NCBI GenBank assembly: GCA_927362715.1
Contig: CAKMIX010000018.1
Location: 1 to 56,070, forward strand
Direction: 5' to 3'
From: an uncultured Clostridia bacterium
Lineage (GTDB): Bacteria; Bacillota; Clostridia; Oscillospirales; Acutalibacteraceae
Length of the DNA: 56,070 bases
Part shown: one piece after another, positions 1-7,871 of the stretch
Position numbering within the stretch: position 1 is the stretch's first letter
How the letters are laid out: every line of letters starts with the position of its first letter
Position numbers and translations under genes: made by a program
Notes under the pieces: model-generated
What the model was told of the DNA's origin: nothing
Seen by the model: the letters and a program-made list of their open reading frames with translations, nothing else
The model's database searches: none

Positions 1-271
1 GGTTGAAAACCGCATATTTTGTGGGGCGGCCGCCACAAAAAAAAAAACCCGGGGGGTGTTTTGTTGAAGCCCGCCGGTGGTTTTGCTTCTAATTTTTCGT
101 TTCCGCTTGCAAAAACACGTACCTCTTTTTGCAGCGCACACATGACAGCGCTATTGCTTGCGGAACCGTTTGCAGAATCTCCAAAATGTATGTATCCTCT
201 CTGCGTGAAAACCAACAAATGATCAAGAAGCACAAATCACGCCGAGGATGCAATTGACAAGCCAAACAACT
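1..271. other. Window edge, no gene seen
   Basis: This stretch lies downstream of the minus-strand nagA gene. I see no convincing gene in it. Short open frames lack a ribosome site and family resemblance. It holds a palindrome (TTTTGTGG at 17-24 and CCACAAAA at 33-40) followed by a run of eleven A and then CCC and six G. Such homopolymers at an edge may be real or may reflect a weak assembly end. Confidence 0.5.
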
Positions 272-1435
272 TTACACGATTCGCTTGCCGCTTACAAAAA
301 CGGCACTGATGCGCACATCGTCGTCAAACAGCAGCAGATCCGCATCGCAGCCCGCCGCGATCTTTCCTGTGTGGTCGTCGATCCCGATCACCCGCGCGGG
401 TGTAAGGCTTGCCATCTTTACACAGTCGCAAAGCGGGAGCCCGAGCTTTTTATACAGATTGCGCACCAAAAGGTCGCAGGTCGCCACCGACCCCGCAAGG
501 CACGAGCGGTCGGCAAGCAGCATCACGCCGTCCGTGTAGACGACCGCCATGCCGTTTTCCTGCACGAACTCTTCGCCCTCCTGCATCTGCGTCGCGGCAA
601 ACTCCAGCCCGTCGGTGATGACATACATTTTGTCCGCGCCCTTGCATTTGTAGATCAGCCGCAAAACGCCCTCGGGCTGGTGGCGCAGGTCGGCAATGAC
701 CTGCGTGGTCACATCGTCGTTGACGAGCGCCGCCTCCACCGTTCCCGCGTGGCGGAATACACCGACCTTGTGGCAGGAGGTACAGGCGTTATACAGGTGC
801 GTGACGTCCGAATACCCGTTTCGGAACGCCTCCTGCGCGATGTCATAATCCGCCGTGGAGTGCGCCACGGATGCCACCGCGCCGTGCTTGCGGATGAGCT
901 CCCCGAGCGCCATGCCGCCCTTCACTTCGGGCGCAGCGCCCATAATCTTGATCCCGTCCCAGTAAGAGAGCAGATCCTCACAGTCCCACTCGTCAGGCAC
1001 CAGGATGTTTTCAGGGCTTTGCGCGCCGCACATGTTCGGCGAGAGGAACGGCCCCTCCAAATGCACGCCGAGGATGTGTACGTTGTCCGTCGCGCTCTGT
1101 GCCTCGCGGATGCCGTCCATCGCGGTTTTGAGCTGCGCGATGGGCGCGGCAAGTGTCGTCGGCAGAATGGAGGTCGTCCCGTAGCGCGCGTGCGCTTCGC
1201 ACATGCGCACGACAGCATCCTTGCCGCCCATGGCGGAATATCCGCCGCCGCCGTGCACATGCAGGTCTATAAAGCCCGGCGAAAGGTATTGCCCGCCGCC
1301 GTCGAGCACCTCGGCGCCCTCGGGACAGGAGACGTGCGCGCCGACCTCTGCGATCTTGCCGTCTTTGACGAGGAGTTCGCCGGGAAACACGTTGTTTTCC
1401 CCAATGATTTGAACATTTTTTATATGCAGCATCAT
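272..1435 (-). CDS. nagA: N-acetylglucosamine-6-phosphate deacetylase
   Basis: Cytoplasmic amidohydrolase of about 387 residues that removes the acetyl group from GlcNAc-6-phosphate, feeding amino sugars into glycolysis or wall precursor synthesis. Visible family marks are the metal motif GFIDLHVHGGGG after a short beta-sandwich start, HLEGPF, VAHSTADYD, THLYNA and VITDGLE near the C-terminus. The frame is open further upstream, but an AAGGAG 11 bases before the ATG at 1435 sets the start. It follows the phosphodiesterase gene by 20 bases, so the two are probably cotranscribed. No nagB is present in the window. The family assignment is firm; the exact substrate is inferred. Confidence 0.93.
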   Translation of the reverse strand: MMLHIKNVQIIGENNVFPGELLVKDGKIAEVGAHVSCPEGAEVLDGGGQYLSPGFIDLHVHGGGGYSAMGGKDAVVRMCEAHARYGTTSILPTTLAAPIAQLKTAMDGIREAQSATDNVHILGVHLEGPFLSPNMCGAQSPENILVPDEWDCEDLLSYWDGIKIMGAAPEVKGGMALGELIRKHGAVASVAHSTADYDIAQEAFRNGYSDVTHLYNACTSCHKVGVFRHAGTVEAALVNDDVTTQVIADLRHQPEGVLRLIYKCKGADKMYVITDGLEFAATQMQEGEEFVQENGMAVVYTDGVMLLADRSCLAGSVATCDLLVRNLYKKLGLPLCDCVKMASLTPARVIGIDDHTGKIAAGCDADLLLFDDDVRISAVFVSGKRIV

Positions 1436-1455
1436 AATAGGAAATGCTCCTTTCG

Positions 1456-1929
1456 TTATGTCAGTTTTGCTGTTATACAAAGGATCTCGCCCTTGTCTGT
1501 AATATCCGCTATCCCGTAATCCCCGGCGTGCACACTGCCCGGGCACAGGTAGTAAATGCCGTTCTTGTATTCTGTACGCGGGATATGCGTGTGCCCGTGC
1601 AGCACCAGATCCGCGTGCAGGCGCTCGGCTTCTTCTTCGAGCATTTGGAACCCGTGCTTGACAAATCGTGTATGCCCGTGCAGCGCCAAAATGCGCTTCC
1701 CGCCCAAAAGCACCAGCTCCTCTTTGGGCAGCTGGGAGTAAAAATCGCAGTTCCCCGCGAGCGCCGTGACCTTTTTGTCCCGACAAAGCTGTTGTATATT
1801 CGGAGACAGAAAATCCTCCTCCCCGTCGCCGAGAAAAAAGACCGCATCCGCCTCGCGGTGCAGGCGTAACGCACGTTCAAGTGCGTATCGGTCGCGGTGC
1901 GAATCCGATAGCACCAGCAAACGAAGCAT
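1456..1929 (-). CDS. YfcE/MJ0936-type metallophosphoesterase
   Basis: Small (157 residues) binuclear-metal phosphodiesterase. The five metal motifs are visible in order: DSHRD near residue 9, GDGEED at about 34, GNCD at about 59, HGHTR at about 84 and HGHTH at about 115. This single-domain form is the YfcE/YsnB type, which hydrolyses phosphodiester bonds in vitro; its natural substrate is usually unknown. GGGAGG sits nine bases before the ATG. It is the first gene of a pair with nagA and is divergent from the cassette starting at 1994. Confidence 0.88.
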   Translation of the reverse strand: MLRLLVLSDSHRDRYALERALRLHREADAVFFLGDGEEDFLSPNIQQLCRDKKVTALAGNCDFYSQLPKEELVLLGGKRILALHGHTRFVKHGFQMLEEEAERLHADLVLHGHTHIPRTEYKNGIYYLCPGSVHAGDYGIADITDKGEILCITAKLT

Positions 1930-1993
1930 AATATCTGCCTCCCGTTCATAGGTATTTGTATGACAAGTATATCAAATCGGTGAGGTGTTTGCA

Positions 1994-2227
1994 ATGCAGG
2001 ATAACGGATTTTTGGATAAAATGATCGGGGAAATGAAAGCCAAAGGCAGCAAAAAGGAAGTAGAAGATTATCTCATGCAGCAGTTGAGTCCTGCGCAGTC
2101 CAAAAAGCTCCAGGAGGTGCTGTCGGACGAAAACGCCGCGCGCGCACTGCTGCAAACACCGCAGGCGCAAAGCCTTATGCGCAAGCTGATGGGGGAGAAT
2201 GCGGATGGACACGAACAGCATCAGTGA
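1994..2227 (+). CDS. Small protein of unknown function, cassette gene 1
   Basis: About 77 residues, mostly charged helix, beginning MQDNGFLDKMIGEMK. I do not recognise a family. A GGTGAGG sequence eight bases before the ATG at 1994 supports this start over an in-frame GTG at 1985. The end overlaps the next gene, and three consecutive genes here (1994-3027) share one terminator, so it is probably part of a functional unit. No signal peptide or membrane segment is seen. Confidence 0.65.
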   Translation: MQDNGFLDKMIGEMKAKGSKKEVEDYLMQQLSPAQSKKLQEVLSDENAARALLQTPQAQSLMRKLMGENADGHEQHQ

Positions 2228-2573
2228 GCTTTTGAATTCCGTCAGCCCCGAAGAGCTCGAACGGCTCAAAAGCGTGGCGCAGAATCTGATCAGCTCCGGC
2301 GCGGTGGGCGGGGGAAAAGGACAAAACGAAAATTCTTCCAAACCGTCCGCCGCGTCGGGAAAGACAGGCGGGGGTATGTCCTCGCTGTTTGGCGAGGATC
2401 TCACGAAAACGCTTGCGACGGTAGCGGGGCAGATGGGCAAAGAGGATGATCGAACGCGGTTTATCCATGCGCTTATGCCCCTGCTTTCCGAAGAGCGGCG
2501 GCAGAAGGCAGAGGAAGCCATGCGGTTCCTGCGCCTTATGGATGTGCTTCCGCTTTTGAAGGGGTTGTTCTGA
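2205..2573 (+). CDS. Small helical protein of unknown function, cassette gene 2
   Basis: About 122 residues, starting MDTNSISELLNSVSPEELERL. The ATG at 2205 is chosen because GGGGGAG lies seven bases upstream; an ATG at 2199 is too close to it. The middle (residues 35-60) is a Gly/Ser/Lys-rich linker, and the C-terminal half is helical with LMPLLSEERRQKAEEAMRF. The gene overlaps its upstream neighbour and ends one base before the next start, which indicates translational coupling. The layout of short helical ends around a flexible linker suggests a scaffold or regulator, but no function can be assigned. Confidence 0.65.
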   Translation: MDTNSISELLNSVSPEELERLKSVAQNLISSGAVGGGKGQNENSSKPSAASGKTGGGMSSLFGEDLTKTLATVAGQMGKEDDRTRFIHALMPLLSEERRQKAEEAMRFLRLMDVLPLLKGLF

Positions 2574-2574
2574 C

Positions 2575-3027
2575 ATGCAGGAGTACACTTATGATGAACT
2601 GCGCCGGATGCAGGAAAAGGCGCTCGAACGTGTGCGCAGTATGCAGCAGCGCGCACAGCAGTATGTAGAGGAGGACAATCGCGCCGCAGCCCAAAGACGC
2701 CCGCAGAATACAGACGAGCGCAAACCGCTTGCACAAAATGCGGCGGCGCCAAACCGGCAGCCGCAGAAAAAGCCGCCGTCCGGCCGCATCAAAATGCCGT
2801 TGAACCTGCCGGAAAACCGGGACCTGACCTATCCGAGCTTCAAGGAATATTTCGAGCCCGAAACACAGAAGGCGAAAGTGCAGACCGAACAGAGCACCAA
2901 AGCGAACCTGCTTGACGACGTTCTGCGCGAGCCGGATGAAGCGATGCTGTTTTCCCTGCTGCTGCTCCTCAAATCCGAGGGTACGGACGAATCGCTGTTG
3001 ATGGCGCTTCTGTATATCATGTCGTAA
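2575..3027 (+). CDS. Protein of unknown function, cassette gene 3
   Basis: 150 residues. The first 45 form a Gln/Glu/Arg-rich helix that could be a coiled coil (YDELRRMQEKALERVRSMQQ). A Pro/Lys/Gln-rich linker follows. The last 60 residues are a compact helical region ending LLLLLKSEGTDESLLMALLY. The start lies one base after the previous stop. I do not recognise a family. The Leu-rich C-terminus resembles the terminal helices of gene 2, which may reflect a shared interaction surface. An intrinsic terminator follows directly. Confidence 0.65.
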   Translation: MQEYTYDELRRMQEKALERVRSMQQRAQQYVEEDNRAAAQRRPQNTDERKPLAQNAAAPNRQPQKKPPSGRIKMPLNLPENRDLTYPSFKEYFEPETQKAKVQTEQSTKANLLDDVLREPDEAMLFSLLLLLKSEGTDESLLMALLYIMS

Positions 3028-3034
3028 GAAAAGC

Positions 3035-3066
3035 AGGCAGTCCGTTTTCACGGACTGCCTGTTTCT
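3035..3066 (+). terminator. Intrinsic terminator of the three-gene cassette
   Basis: A perfect 11-bp stem (AGGCAGTCCGT with its complement) with a four-base loop is followed by GTTTCTTG. It ends the plus-strand cassette. Confidence 0.8.
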
Positions 3067-3078
3067 TGCGTTACGGCG

Positions 3079-3249
3079 TCATGCCGTAAGCTTTCCTGCG
3101 GCATTTTTCCGTTCGGAAAGCATGCCGCAGGCTTCCAAAACGCTAAAGACGATTATCCCAACCGTCAGTACGGTTTTCAAAAAGCACAAAATTTGTAAGA
3201 TCTGCGTGCCTGCGCGCACAAGGCGCAGATCGCGTAAAAACTGCTCCAT
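3079..3249 (-). CDS. Possible small membrane protein after spoVAD
   Basis: 56 residues from the ATG at 3249 (a GTG at 3261 would add four). It has one hydrophobic span at about residues 14-38 flanked by charged ends. It follows spoVAD by 24 bases with a GGGGA-type ribosome site, at the place where spoVAE normally sits, but it is far too short for SpoVAE and does not resemble it. It may be a genuine spore membrane peptide or a chance frame. Confidence 0.4.
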   Translation of the reverse strand: MEQFLRDLRLVRAGTQILQILCFLKTVLTVGIIVFSVLEACGMLSERKNAAGKLTA

Positions 3250-3273
3250 ATCGTTCCCCACTACACATCAAAT

Positions 3274-4302
3274 TTACAAAGCGTTTTGCGGCGCGCTCAC
3301 AAGCACCGCGTGCGCAATGGACGGGATGCTTTCCCCCTGCAAGGACGAGGTCTGCGACATCAGCGCCCCCGTCGCCACCAAAACCACGCGCTTTAATTCT
3401 CCGGCGGTCACACGGCGCAGGATATAGGAATTGAATACCGAGCCCGCGCACCCGCAGCCCGAGCCGCCCGCGTGTACGTCCTGCGCCTTCAGGTCATACA
3501 GCAGCAGCCCGCAGTCCGCGTGCCGGTCACCGAGATCTACACCGTGGTCTTTCTGCAAAAGCTCCTTTAAGAGTTTTGTCCCCACAAGACCCAAGTCGCC
3601 CGTTAAGATCAGATCGTAATCCTGCGGCGTGCTGCCCGTGTCGTTGAAAAAGTCCGCAATGGTCTGGGCTGCGGCAGGCGCCATAGCCGCACCCATGTTG
3701 TTCGCATCCTTCACGCCTAAGTCAACGATCCGACCGAACGTGACCGCCTCCACACAGGGCTTATCGGGTGTGGTCGCCCCCACGACGCTCGCGCCTGCGG
3801 CGGTCGCCGTGCGCTGTGCCGTGGGCGGACGCTGACCGCCGTATTCCAAAGGCTGGCGGAACTGCCGCTCCGCCGAACAGAAATGCGAGGAGGTCGAAGC
3901 AACCGCCACGCCCGCCGCTTTCGTGTCTACCAGAACACTTGCAAGCCCTAAGGAGAGCGACATGGTCGAGCACGCCCCGTACATCCCCAAAAACGGGATG
4001 TTCAGCTCCCGCAGCCCGAACGATGTGCCGATGCACTGGTTCAAAAGGTCTCCCGCGAGGATGAAATCCACTTCGGCAGGCGTTTTGCCCGCTTTGTCGA
4101 GCGCGCGGATGACCGCTTCGCGCTGCAGGGTGCTTTCCGCCTTTTCAAACGAAATTTCCCCGAGCGTATCGTCCGTGTAGATGTGGTCGAATTCGGCTTT
4201 CAGCGGACCCTCGCCCTCGGTTTTACCGACGACGGCGGCGTTGCCGATAATGGACGGGCGCGTCGGAAGGTTCAGCGTATATCTGCCTTGTCTTACTGCC
4301 AT
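3274..4302 (-). CDS. spoVAD: Stage V sporulation protein AD
   Basis: 342 residues, the usual SpoVAD length. SpoVAD has a thiolase/ketoacyl-synthase fold and binds dipicolinic acid for loading into the forespore. Family marks include the TYDDTLGE-like stretch IYTDDTLGEISFEKAE near residue 42, LAGDLLNQC, MYGACSTM with the pseudo-catalytic Cys, and GGSGCGCAGS near the C-terminus. It starts 15 bases after spoVAC and is certainly in the same operon. The spoVA operon is transcribed by sigma-G in studied species; I could not pin down a clear sigma-G site here. Confidence 0.95.
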   Translation of the reverse strand: MAVRQGRYTLNLPTRPSIIGNAAVVGKTEGEGPLKAEFDHIYTDDTLGEISFEKAESTLQREAVIRALDKAGKTPAEVDFILAGDLLNQCIGTSFGLRELNIPFLGMYGACSTMSLSLGLASVLVDTKAAGVAVASTSSHFCSAERQFRQPLEYGGQRPPTAQRTATAAGASVVGATTPDKPCVEAVTFGRIVDLGVKDANNMGAAMAPAAAQTIADFFNDTGSTPQDYDLILTGDLGLVGTKLLKELLQKDHGVDLGDRHADCGLLLYDLKAQDVHAGGSGCGCAGSVFNSYILRRVTAGELKRVVLVATGALMSQTSSLQGESIPSIAHAVLVSAPQNAL

Positions 4303-4317
4303 AAAAGCGCCTTCCCT

Positions 4318-4761
4318 TTAGTATAGCTTAAAAATATAGGCGATAAGCCCATAGATGACCGCCGCGAACGTGCCGTAGGCGATGACCGGCCCTGCAATGG
4401 AAAACAGCTTGGCGCCCGTGCCGAGCACACGCCCCTCTGCCTGAAACTCCATGGCGGGAGAGACGATGGAATTCGCAAAGCCCGTGATCGGCACGACCGT
4501 TCCCGCACCCGCCACTTTGGCGATCTTATCGAATACGCCGATGCCCGTGAGCACCGCCGTCAGGGCAATCAGCGTGACGGGTGTTGCCGCCTTCACGCCG
4601 TCCTCGGAAAACCCTGCGCGCGTATACAGCCACGTAAATACCTGTCCGAGCGTGCAGATGAGTCCCCCGATTGCGAATGCGCAAAACAGGTCTTTTGCTT
4701 TTTTCGAGGGCGGCGACGCCTTTTTGGTCATGGAATCGTATTCTTTTCCGGTGGTAGCCAT
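4318..4761 (-). CDS. spoVAC: Stage V sporulation protein AC
   Basis: 147 residues with a basic N-terminus and four hydrophobic spans (about 27-47, 60-80, 85-105 and 125-145). SpoVAC is an inner-membrane channel component of the dipicolinic acid transport system. Typical sequence includes FAIGGLICTLGQ, GVFDKIAKVAGAGTVVPITG and VSPAMEFQAEG. GAGGAG precedes the ATG. It is the first gene of spoVAC-spoVAD; no spoVAE follows, which is unusual for the operon. Confidence 0.95.
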   Translation of the reverse strand: MATTGKEYDSMTKKASPPSKKAKDLFCAFAIGGLICTLGQVFTWLYTRAGFSEDGVKAATPVTLIALTAVLTGIGVFDKIAKVAGAGTVVPITGFANSIVSPAMEFQAEGRVLGTGAKLFSIAGPVIAYGTFAAVIYGLIAYIFKLY

Positions 4762-4919
4762 TGCTTTTCACTCCTCATACGCTTAGATTGACCGAAAACC
4801 GTATGAAAATTCATAATTTGTCCATTGAAATATAGGAAAAAATCGGCTATGATTCAATATGGAATGATTTTGTGCCGGAAAGGAGCGCCGCGCGGACAGT
4901 CGCTGCGCGGGGAAGCTGT

Positions 4920-5621
4920 ATGGAACTGATCGAAGTCAAGGATATTTATAAGATCTACAACCCCGGTGAAAATGAGGTGCGCGCGCTTGACGGTGTGACG
5001 CTTTCCGTTTCGCGCGGGGATTTTGTCGCCATCGTTGGGCAGTCAGGTTCAGGGAAATCCACTTTGATGAATATGCTGGGCCTTTTGGATATCCCCACAA
5101 GCGGGGAATACTATCTCGACGGGGAAAATACCTCCGACATGACCGATGACGAGCTCTCGGAGATCCGCAATAAGGAGATCGGCTTTATCTTTCAGGGCTT
5201 CAACCTGATCCCGAGCTTGACCGCACAGGCGAATGTCGAGCTGCCGCTTACGTATCGCGGCATGCCTGCCGCCGAGCGGCACAAGCTCTCGCTTTCGGCG
5301 CTGGAGCGCGTGGGGCTTGGGCACCGATTGACGCACCTGCCGAAGCAAATGTCCGGCGGCCAGCAGCAGCGCGTGGCGATCGCACGCGCGGTGGCGGCGC
5401 GCCCGCCCATCATCCTCGCCGACGAGCCGACCGGCAATCTTGACAGCCGTTCGGGTGCGGAGGTCATGAAAATTCTGCACGAATTAAACGACGAGGGGCG
5501 CACGGTCATTCTCATCACGCATGACAACGGCATCGCTGAAGAGGCAAAGCGCGTGATCCGTATCCAGGACGGCAAGGTTGTGGAGGATTACAGGCGTGAA
5601 GCGATTTCGTCAAATTCTTAA
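4920..5621 (+). CDS. LolD/MacB-type ABC transporter ATP-binding protein
   Basis: 233 residues. Walker A is GQSGSGKST, the Q-loop is FQGFNL, the signature is MSGGQQQR, Walker B is [11 protein letters not shown] and the switch is ITHD. The GNLDSRSG stretch and the FNLIPSL turn place it in the family that powers FtsX/MacB-like permeases (lipoprotein or peptide export). The ATG at 4920 is preferred over an upstream GTG because of the GGGGAAG site and because the domain begins there. No permease gene lies next to it, so it must work with a partner encoded elsewhere. Confidence 0.88.
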   Translation: MELIEVKDIYKIYNPGENEVRALDGVTLSVSRGDFVAIVGQSGSGKSTLMNMLGLLDIPTSGEYYLDGENTSDMTDDELSEIRNKEIGFIFQGFNLIPSLTAQANVELPLTYRGMPAAERHKLSLSALERVGLGHRLTHLPKQMSGGQQQRVAIARAVAARPPIILADEPTGNLDSRSGAEVMKILHELNDEGRTVILITHDNGIAEEAKRVIRIQDGKVVEDYRREAISSNS

Positions 5622-5638
5622 AATTTGACGGAAACATA

Positions 5639-5667
5639 TTGTTTTTTGTTTGCGGTTCGTATATAAT
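5639..5667 (+). promoter_or_regulatory. Sigma-A promoter upstream of ireB
   Basis: TTGTTT, a 17-base spacer and a perfect TATAAT, about 50 bases before the ireB start. Just upstream, a 9-bp inverted repeat (CGTCAAATT at 5608 and AATTTGACG at 5622) spans the ABC gene's stop and may act as a weak terminator. Confidence 0.7.
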
Positions 5668-5720
5668 ATATTCGTTTCGGCGGCGGGAAAACGCGCCGAT
5701 ATCGGAAGGGGAGATACTGT

Positions 5721-5987
5721 ATGCCGGATCTGAACAAGACCATTCAGTTTTCCATCAAGGACGAGCACGAAGAGGCGATGCGCCAAACCATCGTCGCGGT
5801 GTATGAGGCGCTTCGGGAAAAGGGATACAACCCCATCAGCCAGATCGTCGGGTATATTTTGTCCGAAGACCCGACATATATCACGACCCATAACAACGCC
5901 CGCAGCCTGATCCGCCGGCTGGACCGCGATGAGCTTTTGCAGGCGCTTGTAAAAAATTATCTGCAAATCGGTTCGGACGGCAAGTAA
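5721..5987 (+). CDS. ireB: IreB family regulatory phosphoprotein
   Basis: 88 residues matching IreB/UPF0297 through its length ([42 protein letters not shown]). In Enterococcus, IreB is phosphorylated near its N-terminus by the PASTA kinase IreK and tunes envelope stress and cephalosporin resistance. Here a Thr occurs at residue 7 but not at residue 4. In many Firmicutes ireB sits with ruvX and a DUF1292 gene; here ruvX is absent and the DUF1292 gene lies 44 kb away. Confidence 0.93.
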   Translation: MPDLNKTIQFSIKDEHEEAMRQTIVAVYEALREKGYNPISQIVGYILSEDPTYITTHNNARSLIRRLDRDELLQALVKNYLQIGSDGK

Positions 5988-5999
5988 GGAGTGAAGCGC

Positions 6000-6335
6000 A
6001 TGGCACAGGAGAAACAGGCGAAACAGGAGAAAACGGAGAAGCCGGCAAAGCCGGCAAAACAGGATTTTTTGACCTATAAAGGCAAGCCTCTGGTGCGCAA
6101 CGGCGATACGATCTATTACGGCAACATGTCGGACGATTACGTTATTATGCTGCGCATCACTTCGAAAAAGGATTTTGAAGGTTACGACTTAGCTTCTAAG
6201 GTCACGGTGCAGCTTTTAAGCACCGACCCGGATGCAAGCGCTAAGGAGCGCGTGATCAAAACCAGCGAGAAAAAAGGGCTGTTCGCCGCTATGGACATTG
6301 CTGAGATCTGGTTGGAGCGTGCGCTGCGCGGCTAA
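6000..6335 (+). CDS. Conserved-looking hypothetical protein downstream of ireB
   Basis: 111 residues. The first 22 are almost only Lys, Gln, Ala, Glu and Pro. A compact 85-residue domain follows (FLTYKGKPLVRNGDTIYYG onward) that ends in a helix with IAEIWLERALRG. AAGGAG eight bases before the ATG at 6000 fixes the start over an in-frame GTG at 5991. It lies 12 bases after ireB and shares its promoter and the terminator at 6347. I do not recognise the domain. The link with ireB suggests an envelope or division role, but this is inference. Confidence 0.7.
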   Translation: MAQEKQAKQEKTEKPAKPAKQDFLTYKGKPLVRNGDTIYYGNMSDDYVIMLRITSKKDFEGYDLASKVTVQLLSTDPDASAKERVIKTSEKKGLFAAMDIAEIWLERALRG

Positions 6336-6346
6336 GAAAATGGATT

Positions 6347-6381
6347 GCCGCTCCTTAACGGGAGCGGCTTTGCTTTTTTAT
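6347..6381 (+). terminator. Intrinsic terminator of the ireB unit
   Basis: Stem GCCGCTCC with GGAGCGGC, a short loop, then TTTGCTTTTTTA. Confidence 0.8.
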
Positions 6382-6419
6382 CGTGCTGTTTACAATTTTA
6401 AAACTGCGGGGGCGAAATT

Positions 6420-7022
6420 TTGCGCGTTTTTGATTTTGACAATACGATCTATGACGGTGAGAGCGGGCTGGATATTTTTCTGTTTTATCTGAAAAAAGAG
6501 CCGAAGCTGATCGCCCGCTATATCCCGAAGGTCGGTGAGGGCTTTGTGCGCTATAAAATGGGTAAGGTAGCGCTTAGTGAGGTCAAAAGCGAGTACGGCT
6601 ATATCCTGCGGGAATGCTGCGCACAGTTAGACGATATTGATCAAAGCATCGTCGAGTTTTGGGACAAGCACGAAAAGAAGATCAAAAGTTTTTACTTAAA
6701 GATCCGCCGCGATGACGACGTGATCGTATCCGCCTGCCCTGAGGTGATGCTTTCGGAGATCTGCCGGCGCATCGGGGTGCAGCATTTCATCGGCACCGAG
6801 GTCGATCTGAAAACCGGCGAGATCGGCCGCCTTTGCTATCGGGAGGCGAAGATAACCGCTTACCGCGAGCAATACGGCGATGTGCCCATTGACGAGTTTT
6901 ACACCGATTCCGTAAACGACCGTGCCATGATGGATATTGCCCGCGACGTCTATTTCGTGACGGGCGATCGTGTTGAAAAAATCAAGGCAGACGGGGTTTG
7001 GCTGAAAGACATAGAGCAGTAA
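6420..7022 (+). CDS. HAD-IB phosphatase, PSP-like
   Basis: 200 residues, probably starting at TTG with GCGGGGGCG upstream. All HAD motifs are seen: DFDNT (nucleophile D5, acid D7), VSA at about 101 for motif II, a Lys near 142 and TDSVND for motif IV. The large insertion after motif I marks subfamily IB, which includes phosphoserine phosphatase and lipid-phosphate phosphatases. The neighbouring GDPD-like gene, 11 bases away, makes a lipid or teichoic acid headgroup substrate plausible but unproven. Confidence 0.85.
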   Translation: MRVFDFDNTIYDGESGLDIFLFYLKKEPKLIARYIPKVGEGFVRYKMGKVALSEVKSEYGYILRECCAQLDDIDQSIVEFWDKHEKKIKSFYLKIRRDDDVIVSACPEVMLSEICRRIGVQHFIGTEVDLKTGEIGRLCYREAKITAYREQYGDVPIDEFYTDSVNDRAMMDIARDVYFVTGDRVEKIKADGVWLKDIEQ

Positions 7023-7033
7023 AGGAGACGCCC

Positions 7034-7798
7034 ATGAAAAAGATCTTAAAAATCGTCGCACTCGGCTTGAGCGCTGCCGGCGCGCTGATCGCTGTGCGCG
7101 CGGGTGTGGAGCTGCACCGTATCCTCAACGGCGAGATCCGTCTGCCCGACGGCTTTACCTATACCGCGCACAGCGGCTGCGAGGACACGGCGGACAATTC
7201 CATGGAGTTTATTGAAAAGGCGCTTGAACTCGGCGTCCCCGTCTTGGAAGTGGATGTCAGCGTGCGCAACGACGGTACGCCCGTCCTGCTGCATGCCGAA
7301 ACGGCGGGCGACGATGAGGGCGTTTTGCTGGAGGATGCCCTGCGCCGTGTTGCCGAAGGCTCCGACAGCGTGCAGGTGAACCTTGATCTCAAGGCGTTTT
7401 CCAATATCCCTGCCGTATATGATACCGTCGTGCGCTGCGGCATGCAGTCGAGATGCTTCTTCACCGGCGTGACGGCGGATCATACCCAAACGGTCAAGAT
7501 CGACGCGCCCGGTATTCCCTATTACCTCAACGCCGACCTCAATCGGTTCCAGCTTGAGGACCGCGCCTATTTGCGCAGTGTGGCGAACGAAGTACTGCGC
7601 AGCGGCGCGGTAGGGCTCAACTGTCACTACAACAACGCAAGCAAAGCGCTTGTGGAGGTGTTCCACGAAGAGGGCTTAAAGGTATCCTTCTGGACGGCGG
7701 ACAACAAATTCGTGCAGCGCAATTTGCTGACTTTGTCGCCCGACAATATTACCACGCGCCGCCCGGTGCTGCTGCAATCCCTGCTCGAAGAGGAATAA
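7034..7798 (+). CDS. Divergent glycerophosphodiester phosphodiesterase-like protein
   Basis: 254 residues with an N-terminal hydrophobic segment (about 5-25) that could anchor it to the membrane. The TIM-barrel GDPD start is recognisable: AHSGCEDTADNSMEF, LEVDVSVRNDGTPVLLH, then NLDLKAF and a C-terminal VSFWTADN. However the usual HRG reads HSG, the usual ENT/ENS reads DNS, and HD reads HAE. These residues bind phosphate and metal, so activity may be changed or lost. AAAGGAG seven bases before the ATG at 7034 sets the start. Confidence 0.75.
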   Translation: MKKILKIVALGLSAAGALIAVRAGVELHRILNGEIRLPDGFTYTAHSGCEDTADNSMEFIEKALELGVPVLEVDVSVRNDGTPVLLHAETAGDDEGVLLEDALRRVAEGSDSVQVNLDLKAFSNIPAVYDTVVRCGMQSRCFFTGVTADHTQTVKIDAPGIPYYLNADLNRFQLEDRAYLRSVANEVLRSGAVGLNCHYNNASKALVEVFHEEGLKVSFWTADNKFVQRNLLTLSPDNITTRRPVLLQSLLEEE

Positions 7799-7818
7799 CC
7801 CGCATAGACTTTGAAAAC

Positions 7819-7869
7819 GCATACAGCCTCCTTTGTCCGCATACATATAGAAGGACAAAGGAGGTCTGT
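7819..7869 (+). promoter_or_regulatory. Inverted repeat covering the yabP ribosome site, with a sigma-E-like promoter
   Basis: ACAGCCTCCTTTGTCC (7823-7838) pairs with 7853-7869, which contains the yabP ribosome site AAAGGAGG. The 14-base loop holds CATACATA at 7840, close to the sigma-E -10 consensus, with GCATACA 14 bases before it. yabP is sigma-E dependent in Bacillus. A transcript begun at this promoter would start near 7850 and lose the left arm, whereas read-through RNA would hide the ribosome site. The hairpin is seen; the control model is inference. Confidence 0.5.
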
Positions 7870-7871
7870 TT

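Noticed and set aside
1-222. 67-codon frame at the window edge
   Set aside because: It runs through homopolymers, has no ribosome site and no recognisable motif.
248-1519. 423-codon frame opposite nagA
   Set aside because: Antisense shadow with a His/Arg-rich composition; nagA motifs are clear on the minus strand.
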